Notes: generated by a model not told the origin, from the sequence alone. Counted from the first letter of the stretch, positions 9,147 to 18,678 are shown. The stretch is 64,000 nt of DNA from Comamonadaceae bacterium G21597-S1 (GCA_027214345.1 JAPWHR010000016.1:62001-126000); one strand, 5' to 3'. A program made the numbers and translations.

Positions 9147-9597
9147 GGTCCGGTCAATTGGGGGAAGGGGGCGCGTCCGGAGTCTAGTAGGTCTGGTGCG
9201 AGAGCGTGTCGGCACGGGTCATGGCCGCCCCGCGCACCGGGACGCGTGTCCTGCGTGTGCGCGGCAGCCAGGCGCAATGCCGGTTGCCGCACCGCCGCCG
9301 TTGGGAACGGCAGCGGTTGCGCTGTCGACATCCTTGACACCGCCTCGTTGCCATGGCGCCCGGGAGGGCGCGTAACGGCGGATGCGTTTCATCGTCGTGT
9401 GGGAAGTCCTTGATTCATAAGCGATGGCCGGTGTCTGGCCGGAGTTGACGGGGAGGCTTGGTACATTTGTTGCAATGGGTTTGCTGCTGACACCGACAGG
9501 CCAGCAGGGCTCGCCTGCGCAGGCGCGCGATGGGTCAACGGCGCCTGCGGCCGGTCGGCGTCCATTCGCAACCGGCCATCAACAAGGAGATGATTGA
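9147..9597. other. 451-bp intergenic region, no gene seen
   Basis: This lies between the divergent mocR gene and the PEP-CTERM gene. Open frames here are short and without recognisable similarity. A ribosome-binding site (AAGGAG) stands before the ATG at 9598. Promoters for both flanking genes must lie here, but I could not assign convincing -35/-10 pairs. Confidence 0.5.
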
Positions 9598-10398
9598 ATG
9601 AGCCCCTATCCTGCAACCGCCCGTGCGACCGGCCAATGGGGCCGTGTGATGCGCGGCATCGTCATGGGCGTCGGCGGTCTCGTCGTAGCCGCGGCATCCC
9701 ACGCCGGCTTCGAGGAGTTCGTGATCCGCGGCACGCCCACCATCAACGATCTCGGTGGCGGGCAGACCGAGATCCTGACGCTCACCGGCGGCGACAAGGC
9801 GGCACTCGGTTCCAACGATGTCAATGGCCAGACGCTGGGCAGCCTGACCCGGATCGCCATCGATCGGCTGGACGACCGGTCCCGGTTCTCGCCCGGTTCC
9901 GGGCCGCATGTCGCACCGTACCTGAACTTCTGGATCACCGACGGCGCCGGCAATTTTGCGGTCGCCGCCAATGAGCCTTCCAACCCGGCGTTTCAGTCCC
10001 TGTTCGTCAATGGGTATGACCTGTCGTTCAGCGACCTGGCCGACAAGGTGGTGAAGATCTACGAAAACGCGGACGTGTCCTGGCTGCCGAATGCCGGCGT
10101 GGGCCTGACGTTCGGCGATATCGCGACCTTCCTGATCCAGGCGCCGACGGTCAGCCAGCTGACGACAGGGTGGACGGGCCTGGGTACGGGTGCGCCGCGT
10201 GAACTCGGAACCAACAAGGCATATGGCGTGAACTGGGTGTTCGGCGACACCTTGTCCAACTATGTCTCCGGCGATCCAGGCTACGTGGTCGCAAACGCAA
10301 GCGTCAGCGCCGCCACTGTTCCGGAACCGTCGAGCATGGCCTTGATCGGCCTGGCCTTGCTCGGCGTGGCTGCGGTGCAGCGGCGCAAGCGTCACTGA
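9598..10398 (+). CDS. PEP-CTERM sorting domain-containing exported protein
   Basis: A 266-residue secreted protein. The N-terminus carries a signal peptide (hydrophobic stretch about residues 17-38, ending near AAASHA). The C-terminus has the full PEP-CTERM tripartite signal from about residue 241: VPEPSS, a hydrophobic helix and a terminal RRKRH cluster. This tail is recognised by exosortase EpsH/XrtA and removed by it; such proteins occur in exopolysaccharide-producing Gram-negative bacteria. The middle part is of unknown function and rich in Gly, Asp and Asn. No exosortase gene is in the window. A strong hairpin follows the stop. Confidence 0.9.
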   Translation: MSPYPATARATGQWGRVMRGIVMGVGGLVVAAASHAGFEEFVIRGTPTINDLGGGQTEILTLTGGDKAALGSNDVNGQTLGSLTRIAIDRLDDRSRFSPGSGPHVAPYLNFWITDGAGNFAVAANEPSNPAFQSLFVNGYDLSFSDLADKVVKIYENADVSWLPNAGVGLTFGDIATFLIQAPTVSQLTTGWTGLGTGAPRELGTNKAYGVNWVFGDTLSNYVSGDPGYVVANASVSAATVPEPSSMALIGLALLGVAAVQRRKRH

Positions 10399-10426
10399 CA
10401 CCTGCTGGCGGGTTTCCGCTGCCTCT

Positions 10427-10456
10427 CGACGAACCCCGCGCTTGCGGGGTTCGTCG
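10427..10456 (+). terminator. Strong hairpin after the PEP-CTERM gene
   Basis: A perfect 13-bp stem (CGACGAACCCCGC paired with its exact complement) closed by the four-base loop GCTT. It starts 28 bases after the stop codon. The downstream sequence is CTTGGGG rather than a T-run, so it may act as a weak or factor-aided terminator or as an mRNA-stabilising hairpin. Confidence 0.6.
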
Positions 10457-10666
10457 CTTGGGGCCTGGGGCCAGCTACCGGACGTACCGCCCGCATCGCC
10501 GGTGCGGCTCCCGCGTGACCCATCTCCCTGCCATTAGCCGCGCTAATGCGCCTCCGCAAGTTTGCTCGTTTGAATTCCGGCAACGAAGCGCGGACACTCT
10601 CGCCACGCCGCTGAAGCTGCGTCGGCACGATACCCGCCGCGGGGTTTCCCAAGGAGAACACAGGCC

Positions 10667-11971
10667 ATGCCTGACACGATCACGAGCGAGAGCAACACCA
10701 GCACCGGTTCCGTCGACCTGGCGTCGCCGGTGGCATTGGGGACGTGGACCGATCCGGTGATGCCGGCACCGCTCGAGCAGCACACGCTGGCCGAGGTTCG
10801 CGTGGCCGAGGGTATTCTCCCGCCGACATCGGAGGCGGATTGGAGCCTGCCCGCGGGCCCCCGCATCCATGTGGACCATGCCGGCGCAACGCCACGGGTG
10901 CTGCTGCACAACGGCGAAACGGATACCGTGTTGCCGGCGCTGTGGCTGCGCGCGCGCAGTCCGGACCCGAGCCAGCGCGATGTCATCACCGGCCAGCGGC
11001 TGATGAATCCGCACCTGCTGCCCGACGACCTGTCGCTGCTTGACGCGCGGATCGATGCCCGGGGCCTGCAACTGGCGTTCAGCGACGGTTTTTCCGGCCA
11101 TTTCGATCCGGCCGAACTGATCGCCGGCGCGGTGCTCGACGAAGGGTGCCCGGCACCTCTGCCCTGGCAGGCCGACCTGGCGCCGCAGCCCTGGTACGGC
11201 TGGGGCGACTTGTCCGACGACGGCGTGCTGCACCGTGCGCTGCGCGACTACATCGAACGCGGCTTCCTGCTGCTGCACGGCACGCCCACGCAGGCCGACT
11301 CCATCCTGACCATCGCGCGCCGCTTCGGTTTCGTGCGCGAGACGAATTTCGGCAGCTTCTTCGAGGTCTATTCGCGTCCGGACTCGACCGACCTGGCTTA
11401 TCGCCCGGTCGCGCTGGGGCCGCACACCGACAACCCGTACCGCAATCCGGTGCCGGGCATCCAGTTGCTGCATTGCCTGCAGAACGAGACCTCGGGCGGT
11501 CTGTCGACGCTGGTCGACAGCCTGGCGGTGGCGCAGCAGCTGCAGCAGGAAGACCCGGAAGGTTTCGCGCTGCTGGCCAGCGTGCCGGTGCGTTACGAAT
11601 ACCGCGACGCCGACACCTGGCTGGTGGCGGTGCAGCCGATGATCGAACTCACTGGCAAGGGCGCGATGATGGGCGTGTTCTACAGCCCGCGGCTGGACGA
11701 CATTCCGCTGATGTCCGATGCCGACACCCGCGCCTACCACCGTGCGCGCAAGCGTTTCGGCACGCTGCTGTCCGACCCGCGATTCGAGTTGCGGTTCCGG
11801 CTCGAGCCGGGCCAGCTGATGATGTTCGACAACAATCGGGTGCTGCACGGCCGCACGTCCTTCGACCCGAGCGAAGGCCATCGCCAGCTGCAGGGCTGCT
11901 ACATTGACCGGGACAGCCCGCGCAGCCTGTATCGTGTATTGAGCCGCCGGCTCGGTGCCGCTGTCGCATGA
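10667..11971 (+). CDS. tmpA: Fe(II)/2-oxoglutarate oxygenase of the gamma-butyrobetaine hydroxylase family, probable 2-trimethylaminoethylphosphonate hydroxylase TmpA
   Basis: A 434-residue protein. The N-terminal part (about 65-150) resembles the DUF971-like domain of gamma-butyrobetaine hydroxylase; the catalytic TauD-like domain follows. The facial triad is His253, Asp255 (GPHTDNPYR) and His394 (VLHGRTSFDP), with Arg406 for 2-oxoglutarate. TmpA hydroxylates the alpha carbon of 2-trimethylaminoethylphosphonate and is usually misannotated as gamma-butyrobetaine hydroxylase. The TmpA call rests on the next gene, which looks like its partner TmpB. If the partner call is wrong, gamma-butyrobetaine or another trimethylammonium compound would be the substrate. 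AAGGAG lies upstream of the ATG. Confidence 0.72.
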   Translation: MPDTITSESNTSTGSVDLASPVALGTWTDPVMPAPLEQHTLAEVRVAEGILPPTSEADWSLPAGPRIHVDHAGATPRVLLHNGETDTVLPALWLRARSPDPSQRDVITGQRLMNPHLLPDDLSLLDARIDARGLQLAFSDGFSGHFDPAELIAGAVLDEGCPAPLPWQADLAPQPWYGWGDLSDDGVLHRALRDYIERGFLLLHGTPTQADSILTIARRFGFVRETNFGSFFEVYSRPDSTDLAYRPVALGPHTDNPYRNPVPGIQLLHCLQNETSGGLSTLVDSLAVAQQLQQEDPEGFALLASVPVRYEYRDADTWLVAVQPMIELTGKGAMMGVFYSPRLDDIPLMSDADTRAYHRARKRFGTLLSDPRFELRFRLEPGQLMMFDNNRVLHGRTSFDPSEGHRQLQGCYIDRDSPRSLYRVLSRRLGAAVA

Positions 11972-12060
11972 GCCACCGGGCCGACCCCAAGGCGAATCCC
12001 GCAGTACGCATCACGCAGGCTCGTCCAATCAACCCGCTTGACCACCAGGAGCCCTGATTC

Positions 12061-12645
12061 ATGGAAACCGTCGACTTCATCGAGATGAAACATGGTACGA
12101 AAGAGGAGTACCAGTTCCTGCACACGCTCGAGAACCAGTACATCCGGGCCTTGCCCGACCGTTTGCTGGCCGCGCTCGAGCGGCTCGAAGGCTCGCTGGG
12201 CGGCTACAAGGTCAGCCGGCTGACGCATTCGCTGCAAAGCGCCACCCGGGCCGAGGCCGACGGCGAGGACATCGAGATGATCGTGGCCGCACTCATCCAC
12301 GACATCGGCGACGAACTGGCGCCGGAGAACCATTCCCAGCTGGCCGCCGCCGTGATCCGGCCCTATGTGCGTGCCGAGGTGACCTGGATCCTGGAGATGC
12401 ACGGCCTGTTCCAGATGCAGTATTACGCGCAGCACTACGGACGCGACCCGAACGGCCACCTGGCGTACCGCAAGCACCCGTGGTACGAGTCCTGCATGCG
12501 ATTCTGCGAGCGCTTCGACCAGAACGCGTTCGACCCCGACTATCCGACCCTGTCGCTGTCGCATTTCGAGCCGATGCTGCGCGAGGTGTTCAGCCGCGCG
12601 CCGTTCGACCCGCGGGTGCTCAAGGAGCCGACGCGGTTCGAATAA
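12061..12645 (+). CDS. tmpB: HD-domain mixed-valent di-iron oxygenase, probable TmpB (PhnZ-like)
   Basis: A 194-residue HD-fold protein. Putative metal ligands are His56 (THSLQS), His80-Asp81 (ALIHDIGD), His91 (NHSQLA), His114 (EMHGLF) and an Asp near 153-158. The N-terminal FLHTLENQ segment is in the place where PhnZ/TmpB carry the residues that coordinate and bind substrate. In the known pathway TmpB oxidatively cleaves the C-P bond of (R)-1-hydroxy-2-(trimethylammonio)ethylphosphonate to glycine betaine and phosphate. It lies 89 bp after the TmpA-like gene on the same strand. A plain HD phosphohydrolase is the alternative, but pairing with a gamma-butyrobetaine-hydroxylase homologue argues for TmpB. 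Confidence 0.72.
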   Translation: METVDFIEMKHGTKEEYQFLHTLENQYIRALPDRLLAALERLEGSLGGYKVSRLTHSLQSATRAEADGEDIEMIVAALIHDIGDELAPENHSQLAAAVIRPYVRAEVTWILEMHGLFQMQYYAQHYGRDPNGHLAYRKHPWYESCMRFCERFDQNAFDPDYPTLSLSHFEPMLREVFSRAPFDPRVLKEPTRFE

Positions 12646-12700
12646 GCCGGGCAGTCCCGGTTCGGGTCGTCGAGGGCCGCACGCACCGGGCCCTTGCGCA

Positions 12701-13615
12701 TCAGGTCGGCGGGGCCGCGATTTCGCCGTGCAGGTGCTCGCCCAGAAAATCCAGGAACTGCCGCACCGCCGGCACCAGGCCGCGGCGCGACGGGAACACC
12801 GCGTGCACGATGCCCGGCGGAGGCGACCACTGCGGCAGTATCCGCACCAGTGCACCGGCGTCGATCTCATCCTGGCACATGTAGTCCGGCACCCAGCCGA
12901 TGCCGACGCCCTGCAGCACCGCCATCTTGAGCGTCAGCAAGTCGTCCGCGATCAGTCGCGGCGTGTGTTGCACCGCGATGCTGGTACCCGACGGTCCCAT
13001 CAGCTGCCAGGTGGTGAGCCCATGCTGTGCGGCCATGGCGACCGTGTCGAAATGCACCAGGTCCTGTGGCCGTTCGGGCTGCCCCTGTCGCGCGACCTGG
13101 CCTGGCCCGGCCACCAGCAAGGTGTTGCTGTGGCCCAGTTGCTTGACCACCAGCGAACCGCTGTCGTCGAGCGAATTGCGCACCCGAAGCGCCACGTCGA
13201 AACCTTCTTCGATCAAGTCCACTGCGCGGTTGTTGATCCGCATGTCCACCGTGACCTGCGGAAAACGCAGCAGGAACTGCGGCAGGATCTCGCCGACCGT
13301 GGTCTGTGCCAACGTGACCGGGCATGCCACGCGGATCGTGCCCCGCGGCTCGGTCCGGGACTGGTCCACCGCCTGTTCGGCGGCCAGGGCTTCTTCTCGC
13401 ATGGCCACGCAGTGGCGGTGGAACATCTCGCCGACCGCGGTCAGCGACAACTTGCGCGTGGTGCGTTGCAGCAGTCGTACGCCCAGCCGCGCTTCGAGTT
13501 CGGCCACGCGCCGCGACAGCCGCGACTTGGGCAGGCCCAGGCTGCGGCTGGCGGCCGCGAACCCGCCTTTTTCGACTACTTCGGCGAAATACCACATGTC
13601 GTTCAGATCGCGCAT
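12701..13615 (-). CDS. LysR-family transcriptional regulator
   Basis: A 304-residue LysR-type regulator. The winged helix-turn-helix is at residues 1-60 ([36 protein letters not shown]) and the periplasmic-binding-protein-like effector domain starts at about 90. The sequence belongs to the CrgA/AaeR-like branch that often controls quinone- or aromatic-stress genes. It is divergent from the azoreductase gene across 165 bp, which makes azoR its likely target. The convergent tmpB stop is only 55 bp from its own stop. Confidence 0.92.
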   Translation of the reverse strand: MRDLNDMWYFAEVVEKGGFAAASRSLGLPKSRLSRRVAELEARLGVRLLQRTTRKLSLTAVGEMFHRHCVAMREEALAAEQAVDQSRTEPRGTIRVACPVTLAQTTVGEILPQFLLRFPQVTVDMRINNRAVDLIEEGFDVALRVRNSLDDSGSLVVKQLGHSNTLLVAGPGQVARQGQPERPQDLVHFDTVAMAAQHGLTTWQLMGPSGTSIAVQHTPRLIADDLLTLKMAVLQGVGIGWVPDYMCQDEIDAGALVRILPQWSPPPGIVHAVFPSRRGLVPAVRQFLDFLGEHLHGEIAAPPT

Positions 13616-13780
13616 GGCTGGGCTCCTGTCGTCCTGCTGGTGGGACGATCAAACACAATTTTGGCTACTTATCAAACATTCGCAGCGCATGAACAATATA
13701 TCCATGCCGTGACATTCGGGTTGACCCTAGGTTGCTCAGTCCCGTCATTGCAACGGCCAAACCATGAAAGGACCATCACC
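13616..13780. promoter_or_regulatory. Divergent LysR/azoreductase control region with a direct repeat
   Basis: This 165-bp gap is markedly more A+T-rich in its middle than its surroundings. The octamer ATCAAACA occurs twice in direct orientation at 13648-13655 and 13671-13678, 23 bp apart (about two helical turns). It is a candidate LysR recognition site, but this is inference from spacing and position only. Confidence 0.4.
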
Positions 13781-14434
13781 ATGCGACTGCTCCATATCGA
13801 TTCCAGCATCCTGGGCCAGAATTCCACCTCGCGTGACCTGACCCGCGCCATCACCGAAGAATGGCATGCCAATCACCCCGGCACCACCGTCGACTATCTC
13901 GACCTGGCCGTGGACGGCCCCAGCCATCTGTCGATCGAGTCGCTGGGTTTTCGCCAGCCCTCCGTGCCCGGTGCAGAACTGAGCGAGGTGCAAAAGCGCG
14001 AGAACGCCATATCCGAGGCCCTGGTCAGCCAGTTCCTGGCGGCCGACGTCATCGTCGTCGGTGCCCCTTTGTACAACTTCACGATTCCGAGCCAGCTCAA
14101 GTCCTGGATCGATCGAATCGCCCAGGCCGGCCGCACCTTCACCTATACCGAAAAAGGCCCCAAGGGCCTGGCCGGCGGCAAGACCGTGATCGTCGCCTCG
14201 ACCCGCGGCGGCGTGTATTCGACGACCGATGGCGGCCGTGCGATGGAGCACCAGGAAAGTTACCTGCAGACGGTGTTCGGGTTCCTGGGCATCACCGACG
14301 TGCGATTCGTGCGCGCCGAGGGACTGGCCATGGGAGCCGAAGCCAAGGCCACGGCGCTGGCGGCTGCACAGGCTGAGATCAAGGCGGCCAGCGTGGTGGC
14401 GGCCAACCAGGATCAGGTCGCGAACGCGGCCTGA
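13781..14434 (+). CDS. azoR: FMN-dependent NADH:quinone oxidoreductase / azoreductase
   Basis: A 217-residue flavodoxin-fold protein. The N-terminal [18 protein letters not shown] phosphate loop binds FMN. The segments [19 protein letters not shown] and [13 protein letters not shown]...STRGG are typical of AzoR. AzoR reduces quinones and azo compounds with two-electron hydride transfer and protects against thiol and quinone stress in the cytosol. The ATG at 13781 is set by family length; the open frame extends upstream only because of high G+C. Control is probably by the divergent LysR gene. Confidence 0.93.
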   Translation: MRLLHIDSSILGQNSTSRDLTRAITEEWHANHPGTTVDYLDLAVDGPSHLSIESLGFRQPSVPGAELSEVQKRENAISEALVSQFLAADVIVVGAPLYNFTIPSQLKSWIDRIAQAGRTFTYTEKGPKGLAGGKTVIVASTRGGVYSTTDGGRAMEHQESYLQTVFGFLGITDVRFVRAEGLAMGAEAKATALAAAQAEIKAASVVAANQDQVANAA

Positions 14435-14537
14435 TCGGCACGGTAACGGATGCTGCCGCGCGGTGGGCCCGGGCCCGGCCCCGTCAAGCATTGACGCTCA
14501 GGTGCGGGTTGCCCTCCGCCGGTGCGATTGCGGCCGG

Positions 14538-15365
14538 TCAGACCGGCCGGTCGCCCAGGATCGTCGCCCGGTGCATCACGCGCCGGTGCGGCAGATAGTC
14601 GGCGACCGCGTAGTGCTGGGTCAGGCGGTTGTCCCAGAACGCGAAGTCGCCAACCTTCCAGCGCCAGCGCACCGTGAATTCCGGTCGCGCCGCGTGGGCG
14701 ATCAGCATACGCAACGTCGCGTCGCTTTCGGCGGCCGACAGCTGCAGGATGCGGGTCGTGAAGCCTTCGCTGACGAACAAGCCCTTGCGCCCGCTCTCCG
14801 GATGCGTGCGCACGACCGGGTGCACGACCGGCGGATTGGCCTTGCAGGCCGCCTCCCATCGGACGCGTTCGTCGGGCGTGCGTGCGAACCGGTGCGCGGG
14901 GAATGACTTGACCATGTCGTGTTCGGCGGTCAGGCCGTCCAGCATGCGCCGCATCGGCGCCGACAAGGCTTCGAACGCCGCGATGTTGCTCGACCACAAG
15001 GTGTCTCCGCCCTGCGGTGGCAGCTGGCGCGCCGACAGCAGCGAACCCATCGGCGGCGTCTCGATGAACGTGACGTCGGTATGCCAGTTGTCGTTGTCCG
15101 GCAGGTTGTCGGCATGGTTGTCGAGCACGACGATCTCCGGCACGCCCGGTGCCTGCGGGTAGATCGGGTGGGTGTGCAGCGGCCCGAAACCCCGCGCCAG
15201 CGCACGGTGTTGCTCGGGCGTGACCGGCTGGTTCTCGAAGAACAGCACATGGTGCGCGAGAAGGGCACTGCGCAACTGCGCGCGGGTGGCGTCGTCGATC
15301 GCCTCGCACAGGTTCACGCCGTCGATCCGCGCGCCGATCGCGGGTGACAGGGGAACGATATTCAT
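14538..15365 (-). CDS. TauD/TfdA-family Fe(II)/2-oxoglutarate-dependent dioxygenase
   Basis: A 275-residue dioxygenase. The iron triad is His95, Asp97 (NWHTDVTF) and His251 ([14 protein letters not shown]), followed by the Arg-containing C-terminus ([10 protein letters not shown]) that binds 2-oxoglutarate. The length equals TauD (taurine dioxygenase, about 280 residues). Taurine or another sulfonate, or an aryloxyalkanoate as in TfdA, are possible substrates; no taurine transporter is adjacent, though an organosulfonate-type importer lies at 42.6-45.2 kb. The ATG at 15365 (MNIVPLSP) matches the usual TauD start; the longer upstream frame is not needed. Confidence 0.88.
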   Translation of the reverse strand: MNIVPLSPAIGARIDGVNLCEAIDDATRAQLRSALLAHHVLFFENQPVTPEQHRALARGFGPLHTHPIYPQAPGVPEIVVLDNHADNLPDNDNWHTDVTFIETPPMGSLLSARQLPPQGGDTLWSSNIAAFEALSAPMRRMLDGLTAEHDMVKSFPAHRFARTPDERVRWEAACKANPPVVHPVVRTHPESGRKGLFVSEGFTTRILQLSAAESDATLRMLIAHAARPEFTVRWRWKVGDFAFWDNRLTQHYAVADYLPHRRVMHRATILGDRPV

Positions 15366-15507
15366 CGGCACTCTCCGTGGGTCGGGCCGTGCGCAGCCAT
15401 CGCACACCGGCGTAGCGTGCATTGTGCCCGCGCCTTCGGGCGCGTGCCGCCCCTGCTAGCATCCGGGATGTTGCCTTTACCGCGGCCGACAGCCGCCCCC
15501 GTTCGAC

Positions 15508-15852
15508 GTGTCAGATCCCGAAATCCTGGTGGTGTGCCTGTGTGCCCAGTGGTGCGGCGTGTGCCGTGAATACACGCAGGCGTTCACGCAGGTCCGGGAG
15601 CGGTTCGGCGCCATGCGTTTCGTCTGGATCGATGTCGAGGACGAGGCGGAACTGGTCGATCCGGTCGAGGTCGAGAACTTCCCGACGCTACTTATTGCCC
15701 ATGGCGCGCAGCCGCGTTTCTTCGGGCCCTTGACGCCGCAACCGGGCACGCTCGAGCGCATCGTGCGCGAGCGCAGCGCGCATGCCGACCCGGCGCTGGC
15801 GGGGCGTGCCGACCTGGTCGCGCTGGTGGCGCGGCTGCGAGCCGCCGCCTGA
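15508..15852 (+). CDS. Thioredoxin-family protein with WCGVC motif
   Basis: A short 114-residue thioredoxin-like protein with GTG start and the redox motif WCGVC at 15-19. The cis-proline is present in ENFPTLLIA. There is no signal peptide, so it should be cytosolic. The active-site dipeptide GV differs from the GP of thioredoxin, which suggests a different redox potential or a specialised partner. It is divergent from the dioxygenase gene and convergent with the PhyH gene. Confidence 0.85.
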   Translation: MSDPEILVVCLCAQWCGVCREYTQAFTQVRERFGAMRFVWIDVEDEAELVDPVEVENFPTLLIAHGAQPRFFGPLTPQPGTLERIVRERSAHADPALAGRADLVALVARLRAAA

Positions 15853-15891
15853 TTCCTCCGGCAGGCGCGCAGGGCGCGGGCCGTGGCCGTG

Positions 15892-16725
15892 TCAGAACCG
15901 CCGCGTCAACTCCGGTGGGTTGGCCGAACGCTTGCGGAAATGGTCGCTTCCCTCCGGCGCCAGCTTGACGCCGGCCCGGCGTACCGCGTCGTCGTCGACC
16001 TTGTGCAGTGGCGTGTATTGCGGGTGGTGGTGTTCCAGGTAGGGGTTGTTGCGCGCGGCGTTGTAGCAGAACAGCACGGTCCAGCGCCGGTTCGGCGAAC
16101 GGTTCTGGTCCGAACGGTGCATCAGGTTGGCATGGAAGAACAGGCCGTCGCCGGGCTCGAGTTCCACGTAGACCCGCTCCATCTGCTTGAGCATCTGTTC
16201 GACGCGGCGCATGTCCGCGCCAACCTGTTCGCCCGGCAACACGCCGTGGTCGACGCGGCCCGCCAGGTGCGAGCCGCGCAACACCTGCAGGCAGCCGTTG
16301 TCGCGGTTGGCCCGGTCGAGTGCGACCATCACGCTGCCCATATAGGGAAACATGCAGCCGTTGTGGTACCAGTAGCCGTAATCCTGGTGCCACTCCCAGG
16401 CACCGCCCTCCCAGGGTTCCTTGGCGGTGAGCTTGGAGTGGTAGTGGTAGACCTCGCCGCCGAGCATGTCCTCCAGGGTGTCGACGATGCGTCGCGAACG
16501 GGCCGCCAGCCCGTAGACGCTGTCGCCTGGATGGTTCCACAAGGCCATGCGCGTGGATTTGCCGTCGGCGTCCTTGCGCTCGTACAGGCTCTCGTTCAGA
16601 TGCGGGTCCTGTTCGATCGCCGCGCGCAGCGATCCGGTCTCTTCGGCGTCGAACAGGGCCGGAACGATCAGGTAACCGTCGCGTTCGTATTGCGCGCGTT
16701 GTTCGGGGCTGAACAGGGTCGGCAT
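15892..16725 (-). CDS. Phytanoyl-CoA dioxygenase (PhyH) family protein
   Basis: A 277-residue Fe(II)/2-oxoglutarate oxygenase. The iron ligands are His113 and Asp115 in EWHQDYGYW and His203 in ANLMHRSDQNRS, with the family segment CLQVLRGSH between them. The ATG at 16725 starts MPTLFSPEQRAQYERDGYLIV, the usual PhyH N-terminus; the longer open frame is ignored. It is the last gene of the minus-strand TRAP operon, 71 bp after the alpha/beta hydrolase, so it probably hydroxylates a compound imported by that transporter. The broader family includes ectoine hydroxylase, but the EctD-type motif is not matched. Confidence 0.88.
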   Translation of the reverse strand: MPTLFSPEQRAQYERDGYLIVPALFDAEETGSLRAAIEQDPHLNESLYERKDADGKSTRMALWNHPGDSVYGLAARSRRIVDTLEDMLGGEVYHYHSKLTAKEPWEGGAWEWHQDYGYWYHNGCMFPYMGSVMVALDRANRDNGCLQVLRGSHLAGRVDHGVLPGEQVGADMRRVEQMLKQMERVYVELEPGDGLFFHANLMHRSDQNRSPNRRWTVLFCYNAARNNPYLEHHHPQYTPLHKVDDDAVRRAGVKLAPEGSDHFRKRSANPPELTRRF

Positions 16726-16796
16726 GGCGGAGTCTGCGGGTCGCAGCGGTAGTGGATGGCAGCCACCAGCATACCGCTTTGCCGCCGCCGACGGGG

Positions 16797-17675
16797 TCAG
16801 GGCTTGCCGGTCGCGACCATGTGCCTCAGGTCGGCATACCAGGGATGGTCGGCCTGGCGCAGGTCGCTGTGGGTCTGGAAATGGTCGCGGCCGGCGCGCA
16901 CCACACGGCGTACCGGGCCGTGCTGCAGTTGCAGCAGTGCGAACAGGCGCTGGTTCGAGCGCATGACACGCTCGCTGTCGCGTTCGCCGTGGCTCAGCAG
17001 GAAGGGCATCCGGTTGCCGACGGACCAGCACAGGGGGCTCATCACGGCGTCCTCGTCGGGGTTGGCCAGCACCGTGGTGTAGACACGTTCTTCCAAACTG
17101 CCCGGTACCGGCGCGGGATGGTAGAGGTCCATGATGCCGCTGATCGGCAGGCAGCCGCGGATGGCGTTGGCCGGTACGCCGGCATCGGCCCAGCGGTCGC
17201 GGCGCAACGCGGCCATCGCGGCCAGATGGCCGCCGGCCGAATGGCCGGACAGGTAGAAACGATCGGCCGCGCCGCCCTGGGCGCCGACGTTGCGGTGCAG
17301 GCTCGCGAGCACCGACAGGCAGTCGTCCAGCGGCGCCGGCATCCGGTGTGCCGGCGTGAGCCGGTAGGACGGCGCCACCAGCACCATGCCCAGGCGCGTC
17401 ACATGGGGCGCCATGAAACGCACGTAGTCGCGGTAGCCGTTGGTCCAGCCGCCGCCATGCCAGAACACCAGTACCGGCGCGTTGCGGGCACCGCGCGGCG
17501 CATAGACGTCGTAGCGCTGCAGGCGGTCGGCGCCGTAGGCCAGGTCGGGCGTCGCGACCACATCGTCCGGCAAGGCCTCCTGGGCCCAGGTCATGACGGT
17601 GACGGCGTAATCCTCGGCGGCCTGGAACGGCATCGGCGGTTGGTGGTCGGGGTCGACGAAAGCAGGTGAGGTCAT
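16797..17675 (-). CDS. Alpha/beta hydrolase, kynurenine-formamidase/esterase-like
   Basis: A 292-residue serine hydrolase. The oxyanion-hole motif HGGGW is at 73-77, the nucleophile elbow GHSAGG at 144-149 (Ser146), and later Asp and His candidates lie in GERDSE and GRDHFQ. The HGGGW plus GHSAGGH combination is typical of the AFMID/BD-FAE (hormone-sensitive-lipase-related) group that splits N-formylkynurenine or carboxylic esters. The start at 17675 (MTSPAFVDPD) fits the 25-bp gap after the epimerase gene. It is part of the TRAP operon; the substrate is not predictable. Confidence 0.85.
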   Translation of the reverse strand: MTSPAFVDPDHQPPMPFQAAEDYAVTVMTWAQEALPDDVVATPDLAYGADRLQRYDVYAPRGARNAPVLVFWHGGGWTNGYRDYVRFMAPHVTRLGMVLVAPSYRLTPAHRMPAPLDDCLSVLASLHRNVGAQGGAADRFYLSGHSAGGHLAAMAALRRDRWADAGVPANAIRGCLPISGIMDLYHPAPVPGSLEERVYTTVLANPDEDAVMSPLCWSVGNRMPFLLSHGERDSERVMRSNQRLFALLQLQHGPVRRVVRAGRDHFQTHSDLRQADHPWYADLRHMVATGKP

Positions 17676-17700
17676 GCGGATGTTCGTGGGGCCGGTTGCG

Positions 17701-18678
17701 TCAGGCGAGCAGCGGCGCATAGTGGGTGATGGCGTCGGCGAGCGGATGGGCTGGTGTCCAGCCCAGCTCGCGTGTGGCCGCGGAGATGTCGGATGGGGCG
17801 CTGCGCACATGCGGGAAGCCGGCGAAACCGCCGGCGGGCCGCACGTCCAGCCGCACCTGCAGGTCGGGATGCGTCAGGCGTACCGCCGCGACGAAATCGT
17901 CGAAGCTGGCCAGCGTGCCCAGGCCGATGTTGTAGACGCCCTGGGTCGGCGCGGTGGCGTCGAGCGCGGCGACATTGGCGCGTGCGCAGTCGCGCGCATC
18001 GATGAATTCCTCGCCGCCGTTCCAGACCGTGAACGGGTCGTCGATACACGCGGTCTCGCCACGCCGCGCCGGTAGCAGCAGGCTGGACAGGACCTTGCCC
18101 GGCACCGAGGTGCCCGGACCGCTCCAGGCGCCGATGACGGCGGCATACCGCAGTGCCACGGCGTCGACGCGGTACAGGTCGCGGTACAGCAGAGCCAGGT
18201 ATTCGCCCGCGATCTTGGTGCCGACATAGATCGAGGCCGGCCGGTGGCGCAGGTAGTGCATACCGAAGTCCTCGGGAAACGCCGTGCCATCGAAGTCGCC
18301 GAAGGCCTGGTAACCGACGGTGGCCGAGCTGGCCAGCACGACACGGCGCAGCTGGCGCCGGCGCGCGATCTCGAGCACGTTCGCCGTGCCCATGACATTG
18401 ACGTGGATGCCCGCCAGCGGGTCCTTGCGGATCGCGGTCGACAGCAGCGCCGCGGTATGCACGATGGCGTCGACGGCATGGTCGCCCACCAGCCGCTCGA
18501 GCGCGTCGACGTCGGTCACGTCGCCGGCGACGACGGTCACCCGCGGGTCATCGACGATGGTCCGGATGGCGTCATGCGCCGGGGTGCGGTCGAGCAGCAG
18601 CACCGATTGGCCGCGCGCGGCCAGCATTGCGGCCGTATGGCTGCCGATGATGCCGGCGCCTGTGATCAGGACGGTCAT
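17701..18678 (-). CDS. NAD-dependent epimerase/dehydratase family protein
   Basis: A 325-residue extended SDR. The cofactor motif GAGIIGSH is at 7-14, the NAD-binding Asp at 30, and the catalytic Tyr151/Lys155 lie in IYVGTK, with Ser117-118 in LASSAT. The start at 18678 gives MTVLITG, the canonical beginning. Members act on nucleotide sugars or on free sugar acids such as uronates. Co-transcription with a TRAP transporter, another SDR and a dioxygenase favours a catabolic rather than a cell-wall role. Confidence 0.88.
   Translation of the reverse strand: MTVLITGAGIIGSHTAAMLAARGQSVLLLDRTPAHDAIRTIVDDPRVTVVAGDVTDVDALERLVGDHAVDAIVHTAALLSTAIRKDPLAGIHVNVMGTANVLEIARRRQLRRVVLASSATVGYQAFGDFDGTAFPEDFGMHYLRHRPASIYVGTKIAGEYLALLYRDLYRVDAVALRYAAVIGAWSGPGTSVPGKVLSSLLLPARRGETACIDDPFTVWNGGEEFIDARDCARANVAALDATAPTQGVYNIGLGTLASFDDFVAAVRLTHPDLQVRLDVRPAGGFAGFPHVRSAPSDISAATRELGWTPAHPLADAITHYAPLLA

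Noticed and set aside
10667-11971. Annotation as gamma-butyrobetaine hydroxylase for carnitine synthesis
   Set aside because: Bacteria rarely make carnitine this way and the HD-domain partner immediately downstream fits TmpB better; kept only as an alternative.
12728-13780. N-terminal extension of the azoreductase frame to a 568-residue protein
   Set aside because: The extension lies antisense to the LysR gene; the azoreductase starts at 13781 with a standard FMN-binding N-terminus.
15892-16725. Ectoine hydroxylase (EctD) for the PhyH-family protein
   Set aside because: The family fold fits, but the EctD consensus around the iron ligands is not matched and no ectoine synthesis genes are nearby.
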